Notes: a model not told the origin generated them from the sequence alone. 44,113 nucleotides of DNA from Candidatus Binatus sp. (GCF_030646925.1 NZ_JAUSKL010000065.1:1-44113); one strand, 5' to 3'. Shown: positions 8,234 to 17,426, counted from the stretch's first letter. Translations and numbers: made by a program.

Positions 8234-8890
8234 CTACATCAAATATACGAGCACAAATAGAACCGGCCAGATCGCGCACACGAAGTACCAATAAACCGCG
8301 CACAACTCGACGCCGCCGGCGTTGCGCGCATTGTAGCGCCCGGAAATTGCCGCCAGCACCACGCACGCGAGCCAGATCATGCCAGCCGTCACATGAGCGC
8401 CGTGGCATCCGATCAGCAAGTAGAAGGTCGCGCCGTAAGAGCCACTCGAGAGTTTCAGGCCGTGCGCAACCAGCCGCACCCATTCACTGCCCTGCACCGC
8501 GAGGAATGTCGCACCGAGAATCAACGTGGCGGCGAGGTACCGGCGCATCATGCGCTGGCGATTCTGATGAACCATCCGCACCGCAAGGAACATCGTGACG
8601 GCGCTCGTCATCAGAATAAAGGTGTTCACCCACGTGACGCCTATCGGCAGGCGCGGTAGCGCTGGTGGCGGCCAGAACGCGGACTGTAATCTGAAAATCA
8701 GGAACGAACCGATGAGCCCGCTGAACAGCATCATCTCCGACGCGATCACCATCAGGATCGCGAGCATCCCGTTGCTGATAAACGGGCGCTCGGTGCGATC
8801 GCCGGAGCTAGAGTCGGTCGACGCGGCGCGGCGCACCGGTGCGACGAAGGGCCGGACTTTCGAACTCGAAGATTTCGCGCCAGGAGCCAT
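8234..8890 (-). CDS. Cytochrome c oxidase subunit III-like protein (divergent copy)
   Basis: A 218-residue heme-copper oxidase subunit III family protein with five helices after a 40-residue polar, Ser/Arg-rich N-terminus. Family segments include MLAILMVIASEMMLFSGLIG, QGSEWVRLV, GCHGAHVTAGMIW and the C-terminal VYWYFVCAIWPVLFVLVYL. In the last helix, the usual WHFVD(L/V)VW becomes WYFVCAIW, replacing the His and Asp. It is 8 bases from the 40-aa gene upstream of it. It may be a second core subunit, an assembly version, or the subunit of an alternative form; sequence alone does not decide. Confidence 0.85.
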   Translation of the reverse strand: MAPGAKSSSSKVRPFVAPVRRAASTDSSSGDRTERPFISNGMLAILMVIASEMMLFSGLIGSFLIFRLQSAFWPPPALPRLPIGVTWVNTFILMTSAVTMFLAVRMVHQNRQRMMRRYLAATLILGATFLAVQGSEWVRLVAHGLKLSSGSYGATFYLLIGCHGAHVTAGMIWLACVVLAAISGRYNARNAGGVELCAVYWYFVCAIWPVLFVLVYLM

Positions 8891-8897
8891 AGCGGTA

Positions 8898-9020
8898 CTA
8901 ATGCTTCACCAGGATCGTAATCAGTGAAATCACGACCAGCGTGATCATCACGCCGATCAAAACCTTCAGCGTCTTGCGATTCTCGTCGCGTCTTTCGTCG
9001 CGCGTAACGCCGGCAGTCAT
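8898..9020 (-). CDS. 40-residue single-helix protein in the oxidase operon
   Basis: A small frame reading MTAGVTRDERRDENRKTLKV followed by a hydrophobic stretch (LIGVMITLVVISLITILV) and a KH end. The first half is charged and cytosolic; the second is one membrane helix. It starts two bases after the ctaB stop and ends seven bases before the subunit III start, so it fills the gap exactly as a translated gene would. Tiny single-helix proteins are common in oxidase operons as accessory subunits or assembly factors. The family is not recognised. Confidence 0.7.
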   Translation of the reverse strand: MTAGVTRDERRDENRKTLKVLIGVMITLVVISLITILVKH

Positions 9021-9022
9021 GT

Positions 9023-9928
9023 TCATACGCGGTCGAGCACCAACACGAGCAAAACTACCGGCAAATAAATTAGGGATGCCAGCAACAAGCGGCGCGCAGC
9101 CTGCGGTCGGTCGGGATGAGCGACCATCATGTAGCCGAACACCAGCATTCCGACGCTGAGCGCAGTGCCGATTACGAGATAAGGCAATCCAGCGAAGCCG
9201 AGCAGCGTCGGCATCATTCCGACTGCGATCAGCGCGAGGCTTGCGCCGATGACGACCGCATTCGACGGATTGCCGCCGTGCGCCGAATCACGCGGCAGCA
9301 GATGAATCCCCGCGCGCGCATAGTCGGCGCGGTACATCCGCGCGACGGCGAAAGTGTGCGGCAGTTGCCACAAGAACATGATCCCGAAGAGCACTAGCGG
9401 TTCGGCCGCGACGTTCCCGCGCGCGGCGGCCCAGCCCGCGACCGGCGGCAGGGCGCCCGGAATCGCGCCGACGACGTTGCACATCCAGGTGAACCGCTTA
9501 AGCGGAGTATATGCACCCAGGTAAACTACTGTGATTGCTGCGGTGACTAGTGCGCATAGCAAGTTAGTAGTCAAAAGCAAGTATATGAATCCCGCCGCAG
9601 TAGCTATCGAGCCAAATGCCAGCGCTTCGGCCGGGCGCATCCTTCCTTCCGGCAACGGGCGATGCCGCGTGCGTTCCATCAGCGCATCGGTGTCGCGCTC
9701 GACGAATTGATTCAGCGCAAGCGTGCCGCCCGCGCAAAGCGCGGTGCCAAGCATCAGATTCAACGCGAGCATCGGATCGAAGCCCGAGCGCCCGCCGAGA
9801 TAGAAGCCGGCAAGCGTCGTGACGAGCACCATCAGGACGACGCGCGCCTTGGTCAGCTCGAAATATTCTGTGACGCCGCCGCGCGGCAGCGTCAATTCCG
9901 ATGCAGCGATGGCAACCTTGGAATTCAT
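9023..9928 (-). CDS. ctaB: Protoheme IX farnesyltransferase (heme O synthase)
   Basis: A 301-residue polytopic prenyltransferase of the UbiA superfamily. The first prenyl-diphosphate-binding motif is ALNQFVERDTDALMERTRHR (about 72-91), and a second acidic region, AVARMYRADYARAGIHLLP, follows in the middle of the protein. It adds a farnesyl chain to protoheme to make heme O in the inner membrane. The start overlaps the ctaA stop by four bases, so the two steps of heme A synthesis are translationally coupled within the oxidase operon. Confidence 0.95.
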   Translation of the reverse strand: MNSKVAIAASELTLPRGGVTEYFELTKARVVLMVLVTTLAGFYLGGRSGFDPMLALNLMLGTALCAGGTLALNQFVERDTDALMERTRHRPLPEGRMRPAEALAFGSIATAAGFIYLLLTTNLLCALVTAAITVVYLGAYTPLKRFTWMCNVVGAIPGALPPVAGWAAARGNVAAEPLVLFGIMFLWQLPHTFAVARMYRADYARAGIHLLPRDSAHGGNPSNAVVIGASLALIAVGMMPTLLGFAGLPYLVIGTALSVGMLVFGYMMVAHPDRPQAARRLLLASLIYLPVVLLVLVLDRV

Positions 9929-10908
9929 GCGGTCGCTCGACGACTGGCGAGTCGCCGCGCGGGAGACTCGACGGCGGCGCGTTCCTGCAGTCCGAAGATT
10001 TTGTCAGCGCGCAGCGTCAACGCGAGGCTGGTCGCCAGCACGCCTGCGCCAATCGCGACATGGCTGGTGGTCGGCAGCACCGAGCGATTGCTCCAGATGG
10101 TGATCGCGCCGAGACACACCTGCATCACCAGCAAAAGAAACAGGCCAAGCGCGGGACGCCTTAGCGCGCCGATATCGCGATGCGACCGAAGCACGCGCGC
10201 GACAGTCCAGACGATCATCGCAGTGACAATGATCGCGCCGCATCGATGCGCAAAATTCACCGCGATGTACTCATCGAAGATAGGCGGCACGATTTGACCG
10301 AAGGAAAGCGGAAAATCCGGGATCACCAGGCCCGCGCTCATATGCCGCATCAATGCGCCGATCAGAATCTGCAAATAGATGACGGCAGTCGTAATCGCCG
10401 CCAGCGTCGGCGTCGGGATGCGCGCGGATCCGTCGCTCACATGCGGCGTCGTCTCCCACGCCGGATTGGTGAAAATTGCGATCGATACCATCAGGCAGAA
10501 GAGCGCTTGCGCGGTTGCGGCGTGCGTCACTGCGATTGCGAGCGGCAATTCGAGCAGCACCGTGATTCCGCCGAGAATCGCCTGCACGATGATCAATCCG
10601 AAGGCCGTGAAGATCAGCTTCCGCACCCAGGCGCGCGGCTCCGCGCGCCACGCCCATGTCATCAGGATCAATGTAAGGATCACCACGGCGCCGGCCGCGA
10701 CGCGATGACCGAACTCGAAGCGGATGCCGCCTTCCCACGCGGGAATCAGCTTGCCGAACGCGAGCGGCCAATCGGGAACGGCGAGGGCGGAGCCGGTCGA
10801 GGTGACCAGGCCGCCGACAAAAATCAGAAAAAACGTGGCGCATGCCGTCAACACCGCGAATCGATGCAGCGCGCGCCCCTTCTGATTAGCTACTGAGTAA
10901 TTGTCCAT
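9925..10908 (-). CDS. ctaA: Heme A synthase (COX15/CtaA family)
   Basis: A 327-residue membrane protein with about eight helices. Family signatures are the early GGLVTSTGSALAVPDWPLAFG segment, FEFGHRVAAG, a central ALMRHMSAGLVIPDFPLSFG repeat of the same theme in the second half, and VNFAHRCGAIIV. The paired His in each half bind the hemes. It oxidises heme O to heme A for the aa3 oxidase. Start chosen at 10908 (MDNYSVANQK), since the ten residues of the longer frame look untranslated. Coupled to ctaB by overlap. Confidence 0.93.
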   Translation of the reverse strand: MDNYSVANQKGRALHRFAVLTACATFFLIFVGGLVTSTGSALAVPDWPLAFGKLIPAWEGGIRFEFGHRVAAGAVVILTLILMTWAWRAEPRAWVRKLIFTAFGLIIVQAILGGITVLLELPLAIAVTHAATAQALFCLMVSIAIFTNPAWETTPHVSDGSARIPTPTLAAITTAVIYLQILIGALMRHMSAGLVIPDFPLSFGQIVPPIFDEYIAVNFAHRCGAIIVTAMIVWTVARVLRSHRDIGALRRPALGLFLLLVMQVCLGAITIWSNRSVLPTTSHVAIGAGVLATSLALTLRADKIFGLQERAAVESPARRLASRRATA

Positions 10909-10963
10909 TACTACTTTGCAAATGCTACTTTCGCGCAATTACTACTTGCGAGCAGGCAAATAC

Positions 10964-12718
10964 CTAATCCGCCGCGGCCGTTGCGTGCTCGATCAGGCGC
11001 GACTGCGGCAGGTAATCCTCCGCGACTTCAGGCGAGCTGTATTCGTATGGCCCGCGATACACGACCGGCACCGGTCCCGGCCAGTTGCCATGTCCTGGAT
11101 GAATCGGCGTGGTCCACTCGAGAGTGTTGGCCTGCCACGGATTCTCGGTCGCTTTTTCGCCCTTCAGCAGGCTCCAGATGATATTGGCGAGGAAGATGAA
11201 TTGCGCCGCGCCGAGCACGAAGGCGCTGATCGAAATGAAGATGTTCATGCCCTGCAATGGCTTCAGGAAATCATACTGCAGCGGATTGTAGATGCGCCGC
11301 ATATGCCCGCCCATCCCGAGGATATGCATCGGGAAGAACGTGCAGTTGAACGCGACGAACGTGATCCAGAAATGAATCTTGCCCATCGTTTCGTTCATCA
11401 TGCGGCCGAACATCTTCGGGAACCAGTACTCGACCGCGCCAAAAACCGCGAACAGGCTTCCACCGAACAGCACGTAGTGGATATGCGCGACGATGAAGTA
11501 GGTATCGTGGATGTACATATCGACCGGCGTGCAGGCCATCCAGATTCCCGACAGGCCGCCGATTACGAACATCGAGACGAACGCCAACGCATTCATCATC
11601 GGTGCAGTGTAGTGGATGTTTCCCTTGTAGAGCGTGCCAAGCCAGTTGAACGTTTTGATCGCCGACGGCACCCCGATCACCATCGTCGTCAGCATGAAGC
11701 TGGTGCCGAGCGCAGGATCCATCCCCGACTGGAACATGTGATGGCCCCACACGATCCACGATAGCCCTGCGATCGCGATCATCGCGTACGCCATCGCGCG
11801 ATAGCCGAAGATCGGCTTGCGCGAGAACACCGCGATGATGTCCGACGCGATCCCCATTCCGGGAAGAATCATGATGTACACTTCGGGATGCCCGAAGAAC
11901 CAGAACAGATGCTGCCAGAGCAGCGGTTCGCCGCCGCCCGACGGCAGGAAGAAATGCGTGCCGCCCAGCCGATCGAACAGCAACAGCGCGAGCGCCGTGG
12001 TCAGCACCGGCAGCGCCAGCAGCAGCAGAATCGCGGTGATGAACAGTGACCAGATAACCAGCGGCAGCCGGAAGAACGTCATGCCCTTGGTGCGCATGTT
12101 GATGATCGTCGTGATGTAATTGATCGCGCCCATCAGCGACGACACGCCCAGGATGATGATGCTGATGCACCACAGGTCCTGGCCCCAATCGACCCCGGTA
12201 TAGATTGGCACCGCACTCAAGGGGGCATATGAGGTCCAGCCTGCCGCGGCAGGTCCGCCCGGTACGAAGAACGATGCGGTCATGATCACGCCGGCGACTG
12301 CGCCGATCCAGAACGACAGCATGTTGAGAATCGGGTATGCCATGTCGCGCGCGCCGATCATCAGCGGGATCAGGAAATTGCCGAAGCAGCCGACCAGAAT
12401 CGGCATCACCACGAAGAAGATCATGATCGTGGCATGCATCGTGAACATCGAGTTGTAGGTATTCGGCGGAATCGCGCCGTCGTACATGTACGGCTCGGGC
12501 ATCCAGTGGAAGCCGGGGACTGCCGTTTCAGGGAAAGCCAATTCCCAGCGCATCAGCATCGCCATCAGGCCGCCGATCGCCATCATGATCAACGCCATGA
12601 AAAGGAACTGTCTTGCGATCATCTTGTGATCGGTCGAGAACACGTAAGTGCGCATGAAGCCGAGCTCATGATGCTCGGCGTGCGCTCCATGCGCCGCAAC
12701 CGCTGCCGTACTGCTCAT
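10964..12718 (-). CDS. ctaD: Cytochrome c oxidase subunit I (aa3-type, A1 class)
   Basis: A 584-residue catalytic subunit with about 12 membrane helices. Heme a ligands are His95 and His414, heme a3 is bound by His412, and CuB by His277, His326 and His327; the His277-Tyr281 pair (GHPEVY) can form the cross-link. Proton-path residues Asp125, Glu279 and Lys355 are all present, which marks an A1-class proton-pumping oxidase. A ribosome site, GGAGACAGG, precedes the start. It reduces O2 to water with electrons from a c-type cytochrome or cupredoxin through subunit II. Heme A genes directly downstream confirm the aa3 heme type. Confidence 0.97.
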   Translation of the reverse strand: MSSTAAVAAHGAHAEHHELGFMRTYVFSTDHKMIARQFLFMALIMMAIGGLMAMLMRWELAFPETAVPGFHWMPEPYMYDGAIPPNTYNSMFTMHATIMIFFVVMPILVGCFGNFLIPLMIGARDMAYPILNMLSFWIGAVAGVIMTASFFVPGGPAAAGWTSYAPLSAVPIYTGVDWGQDLWCISIIILGVSSLMGAINYITTIINMRTKGMTFFRLPLVIWSLFITAILLLLALPVLTTALALLLFDRLGGTHFFLPSGGGEPLLWQHLFWFFGHPEVYIMILPGMGIASDIIAVFSRKPIFGYRAMAYAMIAIAGLSWIVWGHHMFQSGMDPALGTSFMLTTMVIGVPSAIKTFNWLGTLYKGNIHYTAPMMNALAFVSMFVIGGLSGIWMACTPVDMYIHDTYFIVAHIHYVLFGGSLFAVFGAVEYWFPKMFGRMMNETMGKIHFWITFVAFNCTFFPMHILGMGGHMRRIYNPLQYDFLKPLQGMNIFISISAFVLGAAQFIFLANIIWSLLKGEKATENPWQANTLEWTTPIHPGHGNWPGPVPVVYRGPYEYSSPEVAEDYLPQSRLIEHATAAAD

Positions 12719-12764
12719 CTTGGCCTGTCTCCTTCACGCAGCATCGCTGCGCGAATCCCGCTCG

Positions 12765-13433
12765 CTACTTGCTCTGTGCGTATTGGTCCTGGAGCCACTT
12801 GTTGAAATCTTCTTCCGACTGGACGGTCAGATTGCCCTTCATGCCCGAATGCCCGAAGCCGCATAGTTCCGCGCATGGAATTTCGTATTGCCCGGTCTCC
12901 GTCGCCTCGAACCACACCGGAATCACGCGGCCCGGCACCGCATCCTGCTTGAGCCGCATGTTGGGCACGAAGAAGCTGTGGATGACGTCCTTCGAGGTGA
13001 GATCAAGCCGCACGACCTTATGGACCGGCACGTGCATCTCATTTTCGAGCGTGAGGTCGTCCTTGGTGCCGAGTTTTCCGTCAGGCCCGGGATAGGTCAT
13101 TTCCCAGTTGAACTGCTTGGCATTGACTGCATAGAAAACGTCGCCCGGCGGCGCATGCTCCTTGATGTCGGCCCAAGTCGAACGGCTCATAAACGCGAGC
13201 ATGACGAGAATGGCCGCGGTGACGGTCGTCCAGACTAACTCGAGCCGCGAATTGCCCTCGATATATTCGGCCTTCCGTCCAGGCTTGGTGCGATAGCGAA
13301 TCATGAAGATCACCATCGTGACCATGACCGCGATCCAGACGATCATCACGATCCAGAAGATCAGCAGAAACAAGAAATCGACCCTGGGACCGAAGGTTGA
13401 GATGTCGTGCGGAAACCACAAATACTCAAGCAT
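12765..13433 (-). CDS. ctaC: Cytochrome c oxidase subunit II (CuA, no cytochrome c domain)
   Basis: A 222-residue protein with two N-terminal helices (about 19-46 and 69-85) and a periplasmic cupredoxin domain. The binuclear CuA ligands are His152, Cys187, Glu189 (carbonyl), Cys191, His195 and Met198 within PCAELCGFGHSGM. There is no CxxCH motif, so this is an aa3 rather than a caa3 enzyme, and it must take electrons from a separate carrier. Start taken at 13433 (MLEYLWFP); a start four codons earlier is possible. No cleavable signal or lipobox is evident. First gene of the oxidase operon. Confidence 0.94.
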   Translation of the reverse strand: MLEYLWFPHDISTFGPRVDFLFLLIFWIVMIVWIAVMVTMVIFMIRYRTKPGRKAEYIEGNSRLELVWTTVTAAILVMLAFMSRSTWADIKEHAPPGDVFYAVNAKQFNWEMTYPGPDGKLGTKDDLTLENEMHVPVHKVVRLDLTSKDVIHSFFVPNMRLKQDAVPGRVIPVWFEATETGQYEIPCAELCGFGHSGMKGNLTVQSEEDFNKWLQDQYAQSK

Positions 13434-13545
13434 CGAAAGCCTCACCGTTTCGGAGCACGCTCGTAAAAATTGGAGATGCAGTCGCCGGGCCGAGGTGCCG
13501 GCGTGCAGCGCGTTGTGACGCTACGCAATCCATGGATTCGGCGTG

Positions 13546-13574
13546 ATTATGCGCATCGGCGACATGATTATCAA
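13546..13574 (-). promoter_or_regulatory. Sigma70-type promoter for the oxidase operon
   Basis: On the minus strand, TTGATA (13569-13574) and CATAAT (13546-13551) are separated by exactly 17 bases, each one mismatch from consensus. Transcription would start near 13539, about 105 bases before ctaC. The 343-base gap between ctaC and the fadD-like gene (13434-13776) holds nothing else I can recognise on this strand. Confidence 0.6.
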
Positions 13575-13580
13575 TGATAA
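13568..13580. promoter_or_regulatory. Palindrome overlapping the -35 box of the oxidase promoter
   Basis: TTATC-AAT-GATAA is a perfect 5-3-5 inverted repeat covering the -35 box of the oxidase promoter, a good place for a repressor or activator. The regulator is unknown; it does not match the 7-1-7 Fur pattern seen at 18331. Confidence 0.4.
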
Positions 13581-13776
13581 GTGAAATGAAAAATCTACTC
13601 CGCCACCGACAATCTGTGCTTAATTCATCGCCAGACATGACGCTCATATTTTGCCAGCAAATTCAAGTGTTTTGCAGGACTCTATGCCGTCCAGCCGAGG
13701 CCGATCGCAGCGCGGATTGGCGCATGCGCAAGTTTCGGCTACAACACGCTTTTGCAACAGGAGGTCGCCGCTTCTT

Positions 13777-15576
13777 ATGGATGACCTGATCATCAGCCGT
13801 CTGGCAACCCTGCCCCAGGCTTTCGAGACGCGCGCGCGACAATATGGTCCGCGGGCTTTTCTCAAGGACAAACGTAACAAAGCATGGGTGGACCATTCCT
13901 GGAACGAGATTTCCGACGCAGCCAGCAAGCTGCGAGCAGGTCTCGCGCGGCTCGGCGTCAAGCCCGGCGATCGCGTCGCCATCCTTTCTGAGAATTGCCC
14001 CGAATGGATCATCGTCGATCAGGCCGTGCTCGGCTTGGGCGCCGTCGTGGTGCCGCTCTACACGACCGGCGGCCTCGAGGAGACCGCCCACGTCATCAAT
14101 GATTCAGGCGCGAAGATCATCGCCGCCAACGGTCCCGACCTGATCAGGAAGATTCTCGGCTTGCAAAGCTCGCTGCCGAACATCAGCGCGATCATCGCGA
14201 TGCATCCCGGCGCCGAATCTGTGGTCGCGACCAACGGCGCTCCCATCGTCATGACGCTCGAGTCGATCAGTGCCGGCGATAGCGCCGGCATCGTCGAGGG
14301 CAGCCGCGACGATCTCGCGACCATCATCTACACCTCAGGCACGACCGGGATGTCGAAAGGCGTAATGCTTTCCCATGGCAACATTCTCGCCAACGGTGAA
14401 GATGCACTCGCGGCGCTGTCGCTCAACGAAACCGACGTAACGCTCTCGCATCTGCCGATCGCGCATTCGTTCGAGCGCACCGCGGGCTATTACACCGTCA
14501 TGATGGGTGGCGGCACGATCGCTTTCGCGGAAGGCTTCGGGCAAATCGCCTCGAATCTGCTCGAGATCGAACCGACGGTCTTGCTCACGGTACCGCGCTT
14601 GCTCGAGGCGATTCACAGCCGCGTCATGCGCACGGTGGAAGCTTCGCCGCCATTTCGGCAAAAGATGTTCCGCACGGCGCTCGCAGTCGGCGGGCAAGCT
14701 GCGGAGTATCGCCTGCGCGGAAAGTCGGTGCCGGCGCATCTCGCGCTCGCAATGGCGCTCTTCCGGCGAATCGTGTTCGCGAAGATTCGCGCGATCTTCG
14801 GCAGCCGTCTGCGCTACCTGATCGCGGGCGGCGCCCCGTTGCCGGCCGAGATCAATCGGTTTCTCGCCGCGGCTGAAGTTCCGATCGTCGAGGGTTACGG
14901 CCTTACCGAAGCGTCGCCAGTCGTCTCCTGCAACCTGCATGAGGGCCGCACGCGGATTGGCAGCGTCGGCCTGCCGCTCAAGCATATCGAGGTGACGACT
15001 GCGCCCGACGGCGAATTGCTGATGCGCGGTCCCAACATCATGAAGGGCTACTTCAATCGCGAGGCCGAAACCAAGGAAGCAATCGACGCCGACGGATGGC
15101 TCCATACTGGCGACATCGCGAAGATCGACGCCGAGGGCTACATCTCGATCACCGACCGCAAGAAAGAAATTATCGTGCTGTCGGGCGGCAAGAACATCTC
15201 GCCCGCGTACGTCGAGAGCAAGCTCGCCGGCGATAAATTCATCGCGCAATCGTGCGTGTTCGGCGATCGCAAAAAGCATCTCGCGGCGCTGATCGTGCCG
15301 GACTACGAGAACCTCGCGGATTTTCTGAAGGAGAACAATCTCGATCCAAAGGAGGCCGGCGAGATCGCGAAATCAGCGGCGCTCCGAACTCTCCTGCAGA
15401 CGCGCATTCGTGAGCTGAACAAGCAGCTTTCCGACGTCGAGGCGGTGTCGGCATTCGCGATCGTGCCGAATGCGTTCTCGCAGGAGAACGGCGAGCTCAC
15501 GCCGTCGCTGAAAGTGCGCCGCAAGATGGTGCAGGCGCACTACCAGGATCAGATCGACTCGATGTTCCGCGACTGA
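13777..15576 (+). CDS. Long-chain fatty acid--CoA ligase (FadD15-like)
   Basis: A 599-residue adenylate-forming acyl-CoA synthetase. The P-loop TIIYTSGTTGMSKGVMLSH lies at about 181-199, followed by VEGYGLTEASPVVS, DGWLHTGDIAKID and ITDRKKEIIVLSGGKNISP. The long insertion with helices and the length near 600 match the FadD15/AMP-dependent long-chain group. It activates free fatty acids with ATP and CoA at the cytosolic membrane face. The start at 13777 follows CAGGAGG by 12 bases; the frame extends to 13651 but that part looks untranslated. It is divergent from the oxidase operon and converges on greA. Confidence 0.92.
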   Translation: MDDLIISRLATLPQAFETRARQYGPRAFLKDKRNKAWVDHSWNEISDAASKLRAGLARLGVKPGDRVAILSENCPEWIIVDQAVLGLGAVVVPLYTTGGLEETAHVINDSGAKIIAANGPDLIRKILGLQSSLPNISAIIAMHPGAESVVATNGAPIVMTLESISAGDSAGIVEGSRDDLATIIYTSGTTGMSKGVMLSHGNILANGEDALAALSLNETDVTLSHLPIAHSFERTAGYYTVMMGGGTIAFAEGFGQIASNLLEIEPTVLLTVPRLLEAIHSRVMRTVEASPPFRQKMFRTALAVGGQAAEYRLRGKSVPAHLALAMALFRRIVFAKIRAIFGSRLRYLIAGGAPLPAEINRFLAAAEVPIVEGYGLTEASPVVSCNLHEGRTRIGSVGLPLKHIEVTTAPDGELLMRGPNIMKGYFNREAETKEAIDADGWLHTGDIAKIDAEGYISITDRKKEIIVLSGGKNISPAYVESKLAGDKFIAQSCVFGDRKKHLAALIVPDYENLADFLKENNLDPKEAGEIAKSAALRTLLQTRIRELNKQLSDVEAVSAFAIVPNAFSQENGELTPSLKVRRKMVQAHYQDQIDSMFRD

Positions 15577-15584
15577 ATAGCGCC

Positions 15585-16085
15585 CTACTCTTTCGGGCCG
15601 CCGTTTTCGGATCCCATCAGCGTGTGAATCGTCGCGAGCTTCATCACGCTGTAGGCGCGCTTGCCCTTGGGCGTCTGCACCTCGATATCGTCGCCCTCCG
15701 CCTTGCCGATCAGCGCGCGCCCCAGCGGCGACGATAGCGATATGCGATTCTGCGCGCCGTCCACTTCCTCCGGCACCACGATCTCGAATTCGGCGGTGCC
15801 GCCCTCGTCGAGGTCCTCGAGTTGAACCTTGCTGCCGAGTCCAACCGTGTCGCGCGGAATCGAATCCAGATCGATCATCGTGAGCTCGGCGATTCGCACC
15901 TCGAGGTTGCCGACCCGTGCGCGGAGAAACTCCTGGCGCTGCTTGGCCATCGCCCACTCCGCGTTCTCCGACAGATCGCCGTGCGCGCGCGCGCGTTCGA
16001 GTTCCTTCGGCAAATCGACCGTGAGCTCGCGCCTGAGCGTCTCGAGGTCCTTCTTAAGGCGCTTGATTACCGGTAGTTCAGCCAT
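15585..16085 (-). CDS. greA: Transcription elongation factor GreA
   Basis: A 166-residue Gre factor: an N-terminal coiled coil (1-75) with the tip motif ARAHGDLSENAEW at about 32-44, whose acidic residues (Asp37, Glu40) reach into the RNA polymerase active site, then a C-terminal FKBP-like domain containing SLSSPLGRALIGKAEGD. It rescues backtracked polymerase by stimulating transcript cleavage. Last gene of a minus-strand run that also holds the dehydrogenase and RAM-domain genes; its stop is eight bases from the convergent ligase gene. Confidence 0.95.
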   Translation of the reverse strand: MAELPVIKRLKKDLETLRRELTVDLPKELERARAHGDLSENAEWAMAKQRQEFLRARVGNLEVRIAELTMIDLDSIPRDTVGLGSKVQLEDLDEGGTAEFEIVVPEEVDGAQNRISLSSPLGRALIGKAEGDDIEVQTPKGKRAYSVMKLATIHTLMGSENGGPKE

Positions 16086-16204
16086 CTAAACATCTTCCCG
16101 CTAAGCTCTAACATCCAGTATGCAATATCCGGGTGTACATCTCGCACGTAGGTCTTGCGCGGCGCCGGCGCGGCGCGACGACTCTGTCGGTCTTGAGTGC
16201 CGCC

Positions 16205-16438
16205 TCAATCCGCGACGATCGACGTCAGAGTGCGGTTCACTCCCGCGACGCTCTGGATTTTCTGCACCACTAGTTCGCCGAGCGAAGTGACGTCCGCCGC
16301 TTCCGCGATCGCGATTATGTCGTGCGGCCCAGTCACCGCATGCGCTACCGATACGCCCGCCACCTGGCGAATCTTGGTCGCGACTTCCTTTGCTTTTCCC
16401 GGCGACGTATCCACGAGGATGAATGCCTTGACGGACAT
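16205..16438 (-). CDS. Stand-alone Lrp/AsnC ligand-binding (RAM) domain protein
   Basis: A 77-residue protein made only of the RAM effector domain seen at the C-terminus of Lrp/AsnC regulators: AFILVDTSPGKAKEVATKIRQ, then VTGPHDIIAIAEA and a final beta strand. There is no DNA-binding helix-turn-helix. Such stand-alone RAM proteins form oligomers that bind amino acids and may modulate full-length Lrp proteins or enzymes. It follows the 3-hydroxyacyl-CoA dehydrogenase gene by 52 bases on the same strand. Ligand unknown. Confidence 0.88.
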   Translation of the reverse strand: MSVKAFILVDTSPGKAKEVATKIRQVAGVSVAHAVTGPHDIIAIAEAADVTSLGELVVQKIQSVAGVNRTLTSIVAD

Positions 16439-16490
16439 AAGCTCTCCCTCCCGGCGCGCGTTGGCGACGCCTCCTGAGATGCGCCCGTTC

Positions 16491-17372
16491 TCAATGAGGT
16501 GGTGGAATCAGGGTGCCCTTGTCATCGTACACGTAAAAGCCGCGGCCCGACTTGCGTCCGAGATAGCCGCCATCGACGTATTTTTTGAGCAGTGGACACG
16601 GCCGGTACTTGTCGTCGCCCAGCACCCGATGCATCACTTCCATGATCGCGAGGCACGTATCGAGCCCGATCAGATCCGCCAGCTCGAGCGGTCCCATCGG
16701 CTGATTGGTGCCGAGCTTCATCGCGGTGTCGATATCCGTCACACCGCCGACGCCTTCGTACAGCGTGTAAATCGCTTCGTTGATCATCGGCAGCAGCACG
16801 CGATTGACGATGAAGCCCGGAAAGTCCTGCGCCGTCATCGTGGTCTTGCCGAGTTGTTCCGCGAGCCGCCGCGTTTCCTGGAAGGTCGCTTCCGACGTCG
16901 CGAGCCCGCGGATGATTTCGACCAGCTTCATCGCCGGCACCGGATTCATGAAATGCATCCCGATCACGCGATCGGCGCGGCTGGTGCGCGCACCCATCCG
17001 CGTGATCGAAATCGACGACGTATTCGACGCGAAGATCGTCTCTGGCGGACATAGCTTGTCGAGCCGCTTGAACAGATCGATCTTGGCGTCCTCGTTCTCG
17101 AGCACGGCTTCGATCACGAAATCGACCTTGGCCAAATCTTCGAGATTGGTGGTCGTCTCGATCCGCCGCAGCACGCGATCGCGCTCCTCGGGCTTGAAGC
17201 GTCCGCGCTCGATCATGCGATCCAGGTTGCGCGTGATCGAATCGACGCCGCGCGCGCACATTTCCGGCGTCAGATCGTGCATCACGACCGCGATTTCCGC
17301 CTGCGCCGCCACCTGCGCGATTCCCGCGCCCATCTGACCCGCCCCAATCACGCCGATTTGCCTGACATTCAT
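16491..17372 (-). CDS. 3-hydroxybutyryl-CoA / 3-hydroxyacyl-CoA dehydrogenase
   Basis: A 293-residue soluble NAD-dependent dehydrogenase. The N-terminal Rossmann motif is [15 protein letters not shown] (6-20), the acyl-CoA/catalytic segment is [15 protein letters not shown] with the catalytic His, and Glu/Asn of the catalytic set follow; the C-terminal helical domain ends [12 protein letters not shown]. Length is that of the stand-alone Hbd/PaaH form. It oxidises or makes 3-hydroxyacyl-CoA, in fatty-acid or aromatic breakdown or butyrate metabolism. Start at 17372; the longer frame to 17405 adds eleven unlikely residues. Confidence 0.93.
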   Translation of the reverse strand: MNVRQIGVIGAGQMGAGIAQVAAQAEIAVVMHDLTPEMCARGVDSITRNLDRMIERGRFKPEERDRVLRRIETTTNLEDLAKVDFVIEAVLENEDAKIDLFKRLDKLCPPETIFASNTSSISITRMGARTSRADRVIGMHFMNPVPAMKLVEIIRGLATSEATFQETRRLAEQLGKTTMTAQDFPGFIVNRVLLPMINEAIYTLYEGVGGVTDIDTAMKLGTNQPMGPLELADLIGLDTCLAIMEVMHRVLGDDKYRPCPLLKKYVDGGYLGRKSGRGFYVYDDKGTLIPPPH

Positions 17373-17426
17373 CTGAAGCTCCGATTCCCTTCGCCGCGCG
17401 CCCAACCCCTGGACGATCTGTTAGCG

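Noticed and set aside
14335-15279. 314-residue frame opposite the FadD-like gene
   Set aside because: The composition is Arg/His-rich without structure, while the plus strand has clear ligase motifs.
16140-16190. GC-rich GCGCCGGCGC palindrome between greA and the RAM-domain gene
   Set aside because: Very GC-rich, no T tract and several competing pairings; not enough to call a terminator.
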